This document shows positions 16,634-26,405 of a stretch of 64,000 nt of DNA, piece by piece. The position numbers and the translations under genes are program-made. Position 1 is the stretch's first letter, and every line of letters starts with the position of its first letter. This DNA comes from Bordetella genomosp. 10 (GTDB lineage: Bacteria > Pseudomonadota > Gammaproteobacteria > Burkholderiales > Burkholderiaceae_B). Under the pieces are notes generated by a model. It did not search any database. It saw only the letters and a program-made list of their open reading frames with translations, and was not told where the DNA came from. The stretch is from positions 3,286,001-3,350,000 of the forward strand of contig NZ_NEVM01000005.1 in assembly GCF_002261225.1 (NCBI RefSeq), read 5' to 3'.

Positions 16634-17560
16634 ATGGCGCTTACCGTACGCCAGTTGGAGGTCATCCGTGCCGTCAGCCTGCACGGTTCGGTCACCGAGG
16701 CGGCCAGCGCGCTGGGCATTTCCCAACCCGCCATCAGCCTGATGCTGCGCGATTGCGCCGCGCACGCCGGCTTCCCGTTCTTCGTGCGCAAGCATGGCCG
16801 CTTGCAGGCCACGCGCGAGACCCAGGTCATCCTGGCCGAGCTCAACCGCATCTTCGACGGCATCGAGCGCGTCAACCGCTTGATGGACGACATGCGCGAG
16901 ATGACGGTGGGCACGGTGCAGGTGGCCTCGGTGCCGACGCTGGCCGACAACCTCATTTCATCCACCATCGCCGCCTTCCAGAAATCGTGGCCCAACATCC
17001 AGGTGGGCGTGTTCACGCTGGACAACGTGGGCGTCTTCGAGAACGTCATACAGGAACGCGTGGACTTCGGCCTGGCCCTGTCGCCGCTGAATCATCGCGA
17101 CGGCCGCGGCGTCGACGGCCGCCTGGTGGACCTCTGCACGACGGAGCTGGTCTGCGTGATGCATCCCGAATGCCCGCTGGCGCGGCTCGACGTGGTCACG
17201 CCCAAGGACCTGGCGCCCTATCCCCTGATCTCCTTCGGCAAGAGCCTGCCGCTGGGCGCCCTGGTGGAGGAAAGCTTCCAGCGCGCCGACGTGCCGCGGC
17301 GCATCGCGCTGGAGGTCACGCTGACCTCGGTGGCATGCTCGCTGGCGCGCTCGGGTGCCGGCGTGGCGATCATCGATCCCTTCCATCTGTGGAGCGAGCG
17401 CGACCACGGGGTCGTCACGCTGCCTTACGCCCCGCGCACCGAAGTGCGCGCGCAGATGGTGCTGCCCAGCAATGCGCCGCTGTCGCGTTCCGCGCGGCTG
17501 TTCGTCGACGCGCTGCGGCAGACGGCGCGCCAGCGCCAGGGGGCGCTGCAGGCGGCCTGA
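16634..17560 (+). CDS. LysR-family regulator of the enolase/Liv operon
   Basis: 308-residue LysR-type regulator. The helix-turn-helix lies at about 4-62 (RQLEVIRAVSLHGSVTEAA, SQPAISLMLRDCAAHAG), and the effector-binding domain from about 92 (GTVQVASVPTLADNLI). The ATG at 16634 follows an AAGGAG site by six bases. It diverges from the enolase/Liv/lactonase operon, whose substrate or an intermediate is the expected co-inducer (inference). Confidence 0.9.
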   Translation: MALTVRQLEVIRAVSLHGSVTEAASALGISQPAISLMLRDCAAHAGFPFFVRKHGRLQATRETQVILAELNRIFDGIERVNRLMDDMREMTVGTVQVASVPTLADNLISSTIAAFQKSWPNIQVGVFTLDNVGVFENVIQERVDFGLALSPLNHRDGRGVDGRLVDLCTTELVCVMHPECPLARLDVVTPKDLAPYPLISFGKSLPLGALVEESFQRADVPRRIALEVTLTSVACSLARSGAGVAIIDPFHLWSERDHGVVTLPYAPRTEVRAQMVLPSNAPLSRSARLFVDALRQTARQRQGALQAA

Positions 17561-17576
17561 GCGGCGGCCGGGTCGC

Positions 17577-17596
17577 AACTGACAGTTTTGTCAGTT
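17577..17596. promoter_or_regulatory. CusR/CopR-type operator before the RND efflux operon
   Basis: Perfect inverted repeat AACTGACA-GTTT-TGTCAGTT. The core TGACA-N4-TGTCA has the same arms and spacing as the known CusR box (TGACA-N4-TGTCA). The response regulator encoded at the end of this operon belongs to that heavy-metal/IrlR branch. A possible -10 (TACAGT, 17628-17633) places the box centre about 53 bp upstream of the predicted start. It could also serve as a short terminator for the LysR gene ending at 17560, since TTTT follows. Confidence 0.6.
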
Positions 17597-17696
17597 TTCC
17601 GACAGCGTGGCGTCCGTTCGCGGCGCCTACAGTGCGTGATGGCGGGGCCGGCGTCTGGCGCGGGCCTCCTTTCTTCCCCGAATCACGCGCTGCGTC

Positions 17697-19220
17697 ATGA
17701 CTACATCGTTTTGCCCGCCGCCGCGGCCGTCCGGGCGGCCCAGGATTCCCTCCAGGCCGGCCTGTACGGGCGCCGCCCTGGCCGCCATCCTGGCCTGCGT
17801 CCTGGCCCTGGCCGGCTGCGCCGCCGGCCCGGACTACGCGCGGCCGACGATGCCGGTGCCGACGGCCTACAGCGAGGCCGGCCCCTGGAAGACCGCCACG
17901 CCCGGCCGCGTCGATGCGGACGGACGCTGGTGGACGGCGTTCCAGGACCCGGTGCTCGACGGCCTCATTGCCCAGGCCAACGAGGCCAACCAGAACATCG
18001 CGCTGGCGGCCGCGCAGTACCGCCAGGCGCGCGCCGCGGCCGATGCCGCGCGGGCGGCGTTCTGGCCGACGGCGGGCATCAGCGTCAGCGGCGACCGCGC
18101 GCGCACCCTTTCCAACGGCGTCAGCCGGCTGGGCAACGCCCATGCCATCGGCCTGGACGTGAGCTGGGAGCCAGACTTGTGGGGCGCGGTGCGGCGTTCG
18201 GTCGAGGCCGGCAACGCCTCCGCCCAGGCCAGCGCCGCGCAACTGGCGGCCGCGCGCCTGAGCATCCAGGCCACCCTGGCGCAGGATTACCTGCAACTGC
18301 GCGTGACGGACCAGGAGAAAGCCCTGTACGCGCGCACGCTGGACGCCTACGAACGCGCGCTGAAACTGACCCGCAGCCAGTACGCCGCGGGCGTGGCGCT
18401 GCGTTCGGACGTGGCCCTGGCCGAGGCGACGCTGAGCACCACGCGGGCCCAGGCCATCGACCTGGAACAGCAGCGGCGCCAGTTGCAGCATGCCATCGCC
18501 ATCCTCACCGGCCGCGCGCCGGCGGACTTCACGCTGCCGGAAGATCCGGCCTGGCGTCCCGCCTTGCCGCAGGCGCCGGTGGGCCTGCCCTCGGAACTGC
18601 TGGAGCGGCGGCCCGACATCGCCACCGCCGAGCGCGAGGCGGCCGCCGCCAACGCCAACATCGGCGTGGCGCGCGCGGCCTACTTCCCTTCCCTGGTGCT
18701 CAGCGCCAGCGGCGGGTTCTCGGGCGGCGGCTTCGGGCCCTGGTTCGCCACGCCCGGCCGCATCTGGTCGCTGGGCGCGGCGCTGGCCGAGACCCTGTTC
18801 GACGGCGGCCTGCGCGCGGCGCGCGACGCGCAGGCGGTGGCCGCCTACGACGCCGCGGTGGCGCAATACAAGCAGACCGTCCTGGGCGGCTTCCAGGAGG
18901 TCGAGGACAACCTCGCCACCCTGCGCGTGCTGGCCGACGAGAGCCAGGCGCAGGACCAGGCGGTGACGGCCTCGCGCCTGGCCGAACAACTGGCGCTGAG
19001 CCAATACCGCGCCGGCACCGTGACCTACCTGAACGTGGTGACGGCGCAGAACCTGACCCTGTCCAACGAACGCGGCGCGGCCCAGTTGCTGGGCCGCCAA
19101 CTGGTCGCCAGCGTGGCCTTGATCAAGGCCACCGGCGGCGGCTGGAGCGCCGCGCAACTGGACGCGGCCCCCGTCGCTTCCGCCACGGCCGCGCCGGCCG
19201 GGCCAACCCAACCAGACTGA
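17697..19220 (+). CDS. RND efflux outer-membrane channel lipoprotein (NodT/OprM family)
   Basis: 507-residue TolC-like factor that carries exported compounds across the outer membrane. A lipobox LALAGC puts the lipidated cysteine at residue 41, after an unusually arginine- and proline-rich start, so the true start could be slightly downstream. Two outer-membrane-efflux repeats follow, with PDYARPTMPVPTAY opening the mature protein and LLERRPDIATAEREAAAANA in the second repeat. It comes first in the operon, ahead of adaptor and pump, rather than last as in mexAB-oprM. Confidence 0.93.
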   Translation: MTTSFCPPPRPSGRPRIPSRPACTGAALAAILACVLALAGCAAGPDYARPTMPVPTAYSEAGPWKTATPGRVDADGRWWTAFQDPVLDGLIAQANEANQNIALAAAQYRQARAAADAARAAFWPTAGISVSGDRARTLSNGVSRLGNAHAIGLDVSWEPDLWGAVRRSVEAGNASAQASAAQLAAARLSIQATLAQDYLQLRVTDQEKALYARTLDAYERALKLTRSQYAAGVALRSDVALAEATLSTTRAQAIDLEQQRRQLQHAIAILTGRAPADFTLPEDPAWRPALPQAPVGLPSELLERRPDIATAEREAAAANANIGVARAAYFPSLVLSASGGFSGGGFGPWFATPGRIWSLGAALAETLFDGGLRAARDAQAVAAYDAAVAQYKQTVLGGFQEVEDNLATLRVLADESQAQDQAVTASRLAEQLALSQYRAGTVTYLNVVTAQNLTLSNERGAAQLLGRQLVASVALIKATGGGWSAAQLDAAPVASATAAPAGPTQPD

Positions 19221-19232
19221 AGAGGCATCGAC

Positions 19233-20450
19233 ATGGCCAAATCTTCTTCTATCCGGCGCCGCGTGGGCGTGGCGACCGGCATCGTGGCCCTGGCGGGCCT
19301 GGGCGTCGCCTTCTGGGGCATCGGCCACGATGCCGCCGCCGATACGCCGGCGCTGCAGGCGCCGCCCGTGGTGGTGACCTCCACCGCCGTCAAGCGCGCC
19401 GACGTGCCCATCTACCTGACCGGCGTCGGCACCGTGACGCCCAACCAGTCGGTCACCATCAAGGCGCGCGTGGACGGCCAGCTCGACAAGGTCGCCTTCA
19501 CCGAGGGCCAGGACGTGACCGCCGGCCAGTTGCTGGCGCAGATCGACCCGCGCACCCTACAGGCGCAGTTGGCGCAGGCGCAGGCCCAGCAGGCCAAGGA
19601 CCAGGCGCAACTGGCCAACGCCAACCTGGACTTGCAGCGCTATACGCGCCTGAGCAAGGAGGACGCCACCACGCAGCAGACGCTGGATACGCAGCGCGCG
19701 CTGGTGGCGCAACTGGACGCGGCGGTGAAGACCGACGCTGCCCAGGTCGCCTACGCCAAGGTGCAACTGGGCTTCACCACCATCACCGCGCCGATCAGCG
19801 GCCGCACCGGCGCGCGGCTGGTGGACCAGGGCAACATCGTGCACGCGACCGACACGACGGGGCTGGTGGTGATCAACCAGATCGACCCCATCAGCGTGGT
19901 GTTCACGCTGCCGGAGGCCCACGTGCCGGACATCAACCAGGCCGCGGCGCACGACCGGCAGGGCCTGCCGGTCACCGCCCTGCGGCGCGACAGCGACCAG
20001 GTGCTGGGCAAGGGCCGGCTGGTGCTGGTCAACAACCAGATCGACACCGCCAGCGGCACGGTGCAGTTGAAGGCGTCCTTCCCCAATCCGGAGCACCTGC
20101 TGTGGCCGGGCCAGTACGTCAACGCGCGCCTGCGCCTGGGCACGCACGCCGGCGCGCTGACCATCCCCGCGCCGGCCGTGCAGCGCGGCCAGAACGGCAC
20201 CTACGTCTACGTCATCGACGAGCATGCCATGGCGCGGATGCAGCCGGTGCACGTGGCCCTGATCCAGGACGGCGTGGCCGTCGTCGACAACGGCCTGGCC
20301 GCCGGCCAGCGCGTGGTGGTCGACGGGCAATACAAGCTCAAGCCCGGCGCGCGGACCGTGGAAAGCAAGCCCGCCGCCGCGCCCACGGCCCGCCGTGGCG
20401 GGGCCGCCGATCTGGCCATGAGCCAGGTCGCCGAGGGAGCGGGTGCATGA
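19233..20450 (+). CDS. RND periplasmic adaptor (MdtA-like membrane-fusion protein)
   Basis: 405-residue adaptor linking pump and channel. An N-terminal hydrophobic anchor (about 12-32) is followed by a lipoyl/barrel-sandwich domain (TIKARVDGQLDKVAFTEGQD), a coiled hairpin rich in Gln/Ala, and a beta-barrel with GFTTITAPISGRTGARLVD. Overall it resembles MdtA. The gene starts 12 bp after the channel gene and ends in an ATGA overlap with the pump gene. Confidence 0.94.
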   Translation: MAKSSSIRRRVGVATGIVALAGLGVAFWGIGHDAAADTPALQAPPVVVTSTAVKRADVPIYLTGVGTVTPNQSVTIKARVDGQLDKVAFTEGQDVTAGQLLAQIDPRTLQAQLAQAQAQQAKDQAQLANANLDLQRYTRLSKEDATTQQTLDTQRALVAQLDAAVKTDAAQVAYAKVQLGFTTITAPISGRTGARLVDQGNIVHATDTTGLVVINQIDPISVVFTLPEAHVPDINQAAAHDRQGLPVTALRRDSDQVLGKGRLVLVNNQIDTASGTVQLKASFPNPEHLLWPGQYVNARLRLGTHAGALTIPAPAVQRGQNGTYVYVIDEHAMARMQPVHVALIQDGVAVVDNGLAAGQRVVVDGQYKLKPGARTVESKPAAAPTARRGGAADLAMSQVAEGAGA

Positions 20451-23400
20451 GTATTTCCGCGGTATTCATCAAGCGTCCGATCGGCACCTCGCTGCTGGCG
20501 CTCGCCATCCTGCTGGTGGGCGTGGCGGCGTGGCCGCTGTTGCCCGTGGCCCCGCTGCCGCAGGTGGATTTCCCCACCATCCAGGTGACGGTGAACCTGC
20601 CGGGCGGCAGTCCCGAGACCATGGCGTCCAACGTGGCGCAGCCCCTGGAGCGGCAGTTCTCCCTGATCGCCGGCCTGTCGCAGATGACCTCGACCAGCGC
20701 CCAGGGCCAGACGCAGATCACGCTGCAATTCGACCTCAACCGCAGCATCGAATCGGCGGCGGTGGACGTGCAGGCGGCCATCAACGCGTCTTCCGGGCAG
20801 TTGCCGTCCAACCTGCCCCAGCCGCCCACCTTCCGCAAGGTCAATCCGGCCGACGCGCCCATCCTGCTGCTGGCGGTGCAGTCCTCCACCCTGCCGCTGA
20901 CCGAGGTCAACGACTACGCCGACAACATCCTGGCGCAGCAGATATCGCAGATCTCCGGCGTGGGCCTGGTCAACATCGCCGGCCAGCAGAAGCCGGCCGT
21001 GCGCATCCAGGTCGATCCCGATCGCCTGAAGTCGCTGAACCTCAGCCTGGAAGACCTGCGCGGCGTCATCGCCAACACCACCGTTAACCAGCCCAAGGGC
21101 ACGCTGGACGGCCCCGCGCAGAGCTTCACCACCTACACCAACGACCAGTTGACCAAGGCCGCGCAGTGGAACGACATGGTGCTGGCCTATCGCAACGGCG
21201 CGCCCATCCGCGTGCGCGACGTGGGCGTGGCGGTGGACGGCCCGGAGAACAACAAGCTGGCGGCCTGGGCCTTCGCCGGCGCCGCCGCGCCCGCGGGCGA
21301 AGGCATCGTCAACGGACGTTCCATCGTGCTGCAGATCAGCAAGCAGCCGGGCGCCAACGTCATCGAGACGGTGAACGCGATCCAGGCCGCGCTGCCGCGC
21401 CTGCGCGCCGCCATTCCGCCGTCCGTGTCGGTGAATACGGTGATCGACCGCACGCAGAACATCCGCGCCTCGGTCAAGGACGTGGAGTTCACCCTGCTGC
21501 TGACCATCGCCCTGGTGGTGATGGTCATCTTCATGTTCCTGCGCAACGTGGCGGCCACGGTGATTCCCTGCATTACCGTGCCGCTGGCCATCCTGGGCAC
21601 GGCGGGCGTCATGTACGTGCTCGGCTACAGCCTGGACAACCTGTCGCTGATGGCGCTGACGATCGCGGTGGGTTTCGTGGTGGACGACGCCATCGTGATG
21701 CTGGAGAACATCTACCGCCACATCGAGGACGGCATGCCGCCCTTGCAGGCGGCCTACCAGGGCGCGGGCGAAATCGGCTTCACCATCATGTCCATCTCGG
21801 TGTCGCTGATCGCCGTGTTCATCCCGCTGCTGTTGATGGGCGGCATCGTCGGCCGCCTGTTCCGCGAGTTCGCCGTCACCGTGACGCTGACCATCGTGGT
21901 GTCGGTGCTGATCTCGCTGACGCTCACGCCCATGCTGTGCTCGCGCTACCTGAAGAACCACGCGCATGGCCGCGAGCAGGGCCGCCTGGCGCGCCTGTTC
22001 GAGGCGGGTTTCGACGCCATGCTCAACGGCTACAAGCGCGGGCTGAAGGTCGTGCTGCGCCATCAGTTCATCACCCTGATGACGTTCTTCGCGACCCTGG
22101 CGGTGACGGGGCTGATGTTCGTCACCATCCCGAAGGGCTTCTTCCCGCAGCAGGATACGGGCTATATCTTCGGCTTCGCGCAGTCCTCGCAGGACTCTTC
22201 CTTCACGGCGATGAACAAGCGCATGCTGGCGCTGGCCGACGTGGTGCGCCAGGATCCGGACGTCGTCAGCTTCGGCATGAACGGCAACCAGTCGCAGTAC
22301 AACACCGGCAACTTCTACATCAACCTGCGCGCCAAGGACGACGGCCGCACGGCCAGCGCCGACGAGGTGATCCGCCGCCTGCGGCCCAAGCTGGCGCAGG
22401 TCGAGGGCGTGACGCTGTACATGCAGGCCGGCCAGGACATCAACGTCGGCGGCCGCCTTTCGCGCACGCAGTACCAATACACCCTGACGGACTCCAACCT
22501 GGACGAGCTCAACGAATGGGCGCCCAAGCTGGCGACGCGCCTGTCCGAGTTGCCGCAACTGGCCGACGTGGCGTCGGACCAGCAGAACGCCGCGCCCACC
22601 GCCACGCTGGCGATCGACCGCGCGCGCGCCAGCAGCTTCGGCTTCACGCCGGCGCTGATCGACGCCACCATCTACGACGCCATCGGGCAGCGCCAGGTGG
22701 CCCAGTATTTCACCCAGCTCAACAGCTATCACGTGGTGCTGGAAGTCACGCCGGCGTTGCAGAAGGATCCCGACATCTTCAGCAAGCTGTACCTGACCTC
22801 GCCGCTGACCAACCAGCAGGTGCCCTTGTCGACCTTCGTGCGCCTGGACACGGAAAAGACCGGCTACCTGGCCATCAACCACCAGGGCCAGTTCCCCGCC
22901 GTCACGCTGTCCTTCAACCTGGCGCCCGGCGCCTCGCTGGGCCAGGCGGTGCAGGCCATCGATGGGGCCAAGGCGGAGATGGGCGTCCCCGCTACCGTGG
23001 TCGGCTCGTTCCAGGGCGCGGCGCGCGCCTTCGGCGATTCGCTGCGCACCCAGCCCTACCTGATCGCCGCGGCCCTGATCGCCGTGTACATCGTGCTGGG
23101 GCTGCTGTACGAAAGCTACATCCATCCCATCACCATCCTCTCGACGCTGCCTTCGGCGGGCCTGGGCGCCCTGCTGATCCTGCGCCTGGGCGGCTACGAC
23201 CTGTCGGTAATCGCGCTGATCGGCATCATCCTGCTGATCGGCATCGTCAAGAAGAACGGCATCATGATGATCGACTTCGCCCTGCACGCCGAGCGCGAGC
23301 GCGGCCTGGCGCCGGTCGACGCCATCTACGAGGCCTGCGTGCTGCGCTTCCGTCCCATCATCATGACCACCATGTGCGCCTTGCTGGGCGGCCTGCCGCT

Positions 23401-23638
23401 GATGCTCAGCCACGGCCAGGGCGCCGAGCTGCGCCGGCCGCTGGGCTATGCCATGGTGGGCGGGCTGCTGGTGTCGCAACTGCTGACGCTGTTCTCGACG
23501 CCGGTGGTCTACCTGTATCTGGACCGCGCCCATTACTGGTACATGAACCGCAAGAAGGCGCGCGCCGAGCGACGCCGCGCCGCGCAGGAATCCGACGGCC
23601 AGCAGGCGCTGCCGCGCCCGGCCGCCGCGCGGGAATGA
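20447..23638 (+). CDS. RND multidrug efflux pump (HAE1 family, MdtB/MdtC-like)
   Basis: 1063-residue proton-driven inner-membrane transporter. Seen: N-terminal FIKRPIGTSLLALAILLVG, the TM4 proton-relay aspartates in GFVVDDAIVMLENIYR, the TM10 lysine in GIVKKNGIMMIDFAL, and GFFPQQDTGYIFG. The absence of heavy-metal-type signatures and the likeness to MdtB/MdtC point to drug-type substrates. Only one pump gene is present, so it should work as a homotrimer, unlike E. coli MdtB2C. The ATG at 20447 overlaps the adaptor stop; the long in-frame extension upstream is a shadow. Confidence 0.95.
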   Translation: MSISAVFIKRPIGTSLLALAILLVGVAAWPLLPVAPLPQVDFPTIQVTVNLPGGSPETMASNVAQPLERQFSLIAGLSQMTSTSAQGQTQITLQFDLNRSIESAAVDVQAAINASSGQLPSNLPQPPTFRKVNPADAPILLLAVQSSTLPLTEVNDYADNILAQQISQISGVGLVNIAGQQKPAVRIQVDPDRLKSLNLSLEDLRGVIANTTVNQPKGTLDGPAQSFTTYTNDQLTKAAQWNDMVLAYRNGAPIRVRDVGVAVDGPENNKLAAWAFAGAAAPAGEGIVNGRSIVLQISKQPGANVIETVNAIQAALPRLRAAIPPSVSVNTVIDRTQNIRASVKDVEFTLLLTIALVVMVIFMFLRNVAATVIPCITVPLAILGTAGVMYVLGYSLDNLSLMALTIAVGFVVDDAIVMLENIYRHIEDGMPPLQAAYQGAGEIGFTIMSISVSLIAVFIPLLLMGGIVGRLFREFAVTVTLTIVVSVLISLTLTPMLCSRYLKNHAHGREQGRLARLFEAGFDAMLNGYKRGLKVVLRHQFITLMTFFATLAVTGLMFVTIPKGFFPQQDTGYIFGFAQSSQDSSFTAMNKRMLALADVVRQDPDVVSFGMNGNQSQYNTGNFYINLRAKDDGRTASADEVIRRLRPKLAQVEGVTLYMQAGQDINVGGRLSRTQYQYTLTDSNLDELNEWAPKLATRLSELPQLADVASDQQNAAPTATLAIDRARASSFGFTPALIDATIYDAIGQRQVAQYFTQLNSYHVVLEVTPALQKDPDIFSKLYLTSPLTNQQVPLSTFVRLDTEKTGYLAINHQGQFPAVTLSFNLAPGASLGQAVQAIDGAKAEMGVPATVVGSFQGAARAFGDSLRTQPYLIAAALIAVYIVLGLLYESYIHPITILSTLPSAGLGALLILRLGGYDLSVIALIGIILLIGIVKKNGIMMIDFALHAERERGLAPVDAIYEACVLRFRPIIMTTMCALLGGLPLMLSHGQGAELRRPLGYAMVGGLLVSQLLTLFSTPVVYLYLDRAHYWYMNRKKARAERRRAAQESDGQQALPRPAAARE

Positions 23639-23740
23639 CGCCGCGCGCAAAGTCCGGCGCGGCGCCGGCCGGCGGTCCGCGGGACGCGCCGGCCCCGCGC
23701 CGCGAATTACAGGTAAAGTGAGCTTCCGGAACCCGCCATC

Positions 23741-24424
23741 ATGAAAATCCTGATCGTCGAAGACGAAGCCAAGACCGCCGACTATCTGCACAAAGGCCTG
23801 ACCGAGCAGGGTTGCGCGGTGGACGTGGCCAACAACGGCATCGACGGTCGGCACCTGGCCACGGAACTGGACTACGACGTCATCGTGCTCGACGCCATGC
23901 TGCCCGGCATGGACGGCTTCGAGGTCCTGCGCGCCTTGCGCCGGACGCGGCAGACGCCGGTCATCATGCTGACCGCGCGCGACGGCCTGGACGACCGCAT
24001 CAAGGGGCTGCAGGACGGCGCCGACGACTACCTGGTCAAGCCCTTTTCCTTTCTCGAACTGCTGGCGCGGTTGCAGGCGCTGACGCGGCGCGGCCGCGCG
24101 CAGGAGCCAATGCAGTTGCGCATCGGCGATCTGCAGATCGACCTGGCCAGCCGCAAGGCGCAGCGCGGCGGCGTGCGCATCGATCTGACCGCCAAGGAGT
24201 TCGCGCTGCTGGCGGTGCTGGCGCGGCGCAAGGGGGAAATCCTGTCCAAGACCGCCATCGCCGAGCTGGTGTGGGACATGAACTTCGACAGCAACGTCAA
24301 CGTGGTGGAGGTGGCCATCAAGCGGCTGCGCGCCAAGATCGACGGGCCTTTCTCCACGCGCCTGCTGCACACCATCCGCGGCATGGGCTACGTGCTGGAA
24401 CAACGCGAGGTCGATGCGGCGTGA
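23741..24424 (+). CDS. OmpR-family response regulator, heavy-metal/IrlR branch
   Basis: 227-residue response regulator with receiver domain (phospho-acceptor D51 in [11 protein letters not shown], acidic pocket E7/D8, conserved Lys in YLVKPFSF) and a C-terminal winged helix ending IRGMGYVLE. Closest in style to CusR/CopR/IrlR. It follows the pump gene by 102 bp and overlaps the kinase start by four bases (GTGA). It probably binds the TGACA-N4-TGTCA box at 17577 and autoregulates the operon (inference). Confidence 0.93.
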   Translation: MKILIVEDEAKTADYLHKGLTEQGCAVDVANNGIDGRHLATELDYDVIVLDAMLPGMDGFEVLRALRRTRQTPVIMLTARDGLDDRIKGLQDGADDYLVKPFSFLELLARLQALTRRGRAQEPMQLRIGDLQIDLASRKAQRGGVRIDLTAKEFALLAVLARRKGEILSKTAIAELVWDMNFDSNVNVVEVAIKRLRAKIDGPFSTRLLHTIRGMGYVLEQREVDAA

Positions 24425-25824
24425 AGCGTCCGGTGGCGAAACGTTCCCTGGTGAAGCGGTCGCTGACGACCCGCCTGGCGGCCATGTTCGCCCTGGTCGC
24501 GGTGGTCGCCTTCACCCTGATCGGCGCGGCGCTGTACGCCGTGCTGCATCGCGAACTGGTGCGCCAGCAGATGGACGTGCTCAACACCACGTCCGGCGAG
24601 ATGATGTTCTCGCTGACGCGCATGGGGACGCCGGAGCGCTGGGCGCGCGGCATGGCCAAGATGGATACGCTGACGCCGGCCGACGGCAGCCTGCGGTTCT
24701 GGGTGGTCAGCCCGGATCCGCACTTCAGCTACGGCAGGAACGCGGCCGAACTGGCGCGCATCGCGCAACTGGACGAGGGCTACGACGAGGTCGTGCTGCC
24801 GGGCCGCGACCGTCCCATGCGCACGTTCACGCGCACCGTCGACGCGCTGGAGCAGCGGCCCCAGGTCAAGTTCGTCGTGGGCATCGCCACCGAGCCCTAT
24901 CTGCACACGCTGCATACCTTCGTCATCGCGCTGGCCGGGCTGCTGCTGGCGGCGGTGCTGGTGATCATGCTGCTGTGCCAATGGATGGCGTCGGTGGGCC
25001 TGCGTCCGCTCAAGCGCCTGTCCAGCGAGGCGCAGCAGATCAGTCCCGCGCACCCGGCACAGCGGCTGCGCGCGGCCAGCCTGCCGGTGGAGCTGGACGA
25101 CCTGGCGCATACCTTCAACGGCGCGCTGGACCGCCTGCAGTCCGCGTACACGCAACTGGAAGCCTTCAACGCCGACGTCGCGCATGAACTGCGCACGCCC
25201 CTGACCAACCTGATCGGGCAGACCCAGGTGGCCCTGGCGCGGCCGCGCAGCGCGCGCGAGCTGGAGGAAACGCTGCAATCGAACCTGGAAGAACTGGACC
25301 GCCTGCGCGCCATCGTCAACGACATGCTGTTCCTGGCGCGCGCGGATCGCGGCGAGGCGGCCACGGGGCTGGTCGACACCGTCGTCGCCGACGAGGTGGG
25401 CAAGACCATCGAGTTCTTCGAATTCGTGCTGGACGACCTGGGCCTGACGGTGGCCGTCGAGGGCGACACCGACGCCGTCGCGCCCATGGACCGCGCGCTG
25501 TTCCGGCGGGCGGTCACCAATCTGCTGCAGAACGCCATCCAGCACACCCGCGGCGGCACGCGCATCGTCGTGCGGCTGGAGCGCCAGGCGGGCGGCGTCA
25601 GCGTCACCGTCTCCAACCCGGGCGATCCCATCGACGCGGCGCACCTGCCGCGCCTGTTCGACCGCTTCTATCGCGTCGACGCGGCGCGCAACGACCATGG
25701 CGCCGCCCATGGCCATGGCCTTGGGCTGGCCATCGTCAAGGCGGTGGCCAGCATGCACGGCGGCAGGGTGTTCGCGTTCAGCGCCGGCGGCAGCACGGCC
25801 ATCGGCTTCAACTTGCCGCAGTAG
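24421..25824 (+). CDS. Sensor histidine kinase, heavy-metal-sensor type
   Basis: 467-residue membrane kinase, partner of the upstream regulator. A first membrane segment (about 17-40), a periplasmic sensor of about 120 residues, a second membrane segment (about 162-185), HAMP linker, HisKA domain with phospho-acceptor H255 ([13 protein letters not shown]), and ATPase domain with N-box NLLQNAIQH and [12 protein letters not shown]. The start is the GTG at 24421, overlapping the regulator stop. The N-terminus [14 protein letters not shown] is strongly basic. The signal sensed is not evident. Confidence 0.93.
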   Translation: MKRPVAKRSLVKRSLTTRLAAMFALVAVVAFTLIGAALYAVLHRELVRQQMDVLNTTSGEMMFSLTRMGTPERWARGMAKMDTLTPADGSLRFWVVSPDPHFSYGRNAAELARIAQLDEGYDEVVLPGRDRPMRTFTRTVDALEQRPQVKFVVGIATEPYLHTLHTFVIALAGLLLAAVLVIMLLCQWMASVGLRPLKRLSSEAQQISPAHPAQRLRAASLPVELDDLAHTFNGALDRLQSAYTQLEAFNADVAHELRTPLTNLIGQTQVALARPRSARELEETLQSNLEELDRLRAIVNDMLFLARADRGEAATGLVDTVVADEVGKTIEFFEFVLDDLGLTVAVEGDTDAVAPMDRALFRRAVTNLLQNAIQHTRGGTRIVVRLERQAGGVSVTVSNPGDPIDAAHLPRLFDRFYRVDAARNDHGAAHGHGLGLAIVKAVASMHGGRVFAFSAGGSTAIGFNLPQ

Positions 25825-25870
25825 GCGGCAGGCAGCGGCAGGCAAGCAACGGCAAATAGGCAACGGCAAA
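25825..25870. repeat. Short tandem duplications right after the kinase stop codon
   Basis: GCGGCAGGCA occurs twice in a row (25825-25834 and 25835-25844), beginning at the base after the TAG stop. GCAACGGCAAA then occurs twice with a 14-bp period (25846-25856 and 25860-25870). One of several small arrays in this window that lie just past stop codons. Confidence 0.8.
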
Positions 25871-25875
25871 AGCTG

Positions 25876-25897
25876 GCCGCGGACAGGCGCCCGCGGC
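25876..25897. terminator. Hairpin between convergent kinase and acylphosphatase genes
   Basis: GCCGCGG (25876-25882) pairs with CCGCGGC (25891-25897) across an 8-base loop. It sits between two convergent genes and may serve both as a terminator without a U-tract. Confidence 0.45.
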
Positions 25898-25904
25898 ATC
25901 GCGC

Positions 25905-26192
25905 CTACAACTGCTGGAAGCTCCCGTAGCGCTTGTCGACGAATTGGCGCTCGGTCTCCAGCCCGCGCACGACGGCGCCCGGCGGGCCGCGGCCCAGCCA
26001 TTCGAGCATGGCGTCGACCTGCTCTGCCGTGCCCTGCACCAGGGCCTCGACCGTGCCATCCTCCAGGTTCTGGACCCAGCCCGTGGCGCCGATCATGTGG
26101 GCGCGCCGCACCGTGGACATACGGAAACCCACGCCCTGCACTTTGCCGCGGACGTGGACATGGACGGTTTCGATATGGGGTTCGCTGGCCAT
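25905..26192 (-). CDS. acyP: Acylphosphatase
   Basis: 95-residue enzyme hydrolysing acyl phosphates such as acetyl phosphate and carbamoyl phosphate. Length and fold match the family. The catalytic Arg is R24 in KVQGVGFR and the catalytic Asn is N42 in TGWVQN. ATG at 26192. It is a single gene, convergent with the efflux kinase gene and divergent from the hydrolase-like gene. Confidence 0.95.
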   Translation of the reverse strand: MASEPHIETVHVHVRGKVQGVGFRMSTVRRAHMIGATGWVQNLEDGTVEALVQGTAEQVDAMLEWLGRGPPGAVVRGLETERQFVDKRYGSFQQL

Positions 26193-26405
26193 CGCTGTAT
26201 TCGGAATGCAAAAACGGAAGACACCTGCATTCTTTCATATCCTGGCGGCGGGCGTGACCGGCGCCGGCCGCCGCGCCGGGGGATTAGTCGCCGGGCGGAA
26301 ATTGTCTAGTCACTCCCGCCGGGTTTATCCCGCGCCTTGCATTACCTATGCTTGATGCATCCTCAATTCGCCCATTCTTGCTTTCCGGGCAATGGTTTTC
26401 GCATC

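Noticed and set aside
17588..20446. Apparent 2016-codon gene extending the RND pump far upstream
   Set aside because: The frame before 20447 overlaps the channel and adaptor genes out of frame, is Arg/Gly/Pro-rich and has no recognisable domain; the pump begins at the ATGA overlap.
20207..24403. Very long minus-strand open frame (1398 codons) across the efflux operon
   Set aside because: High GC at third positions keeps antisense frames open; its product is His/Gln/Arg-rich with no motif and lies opposite clear RND and regulator genes.
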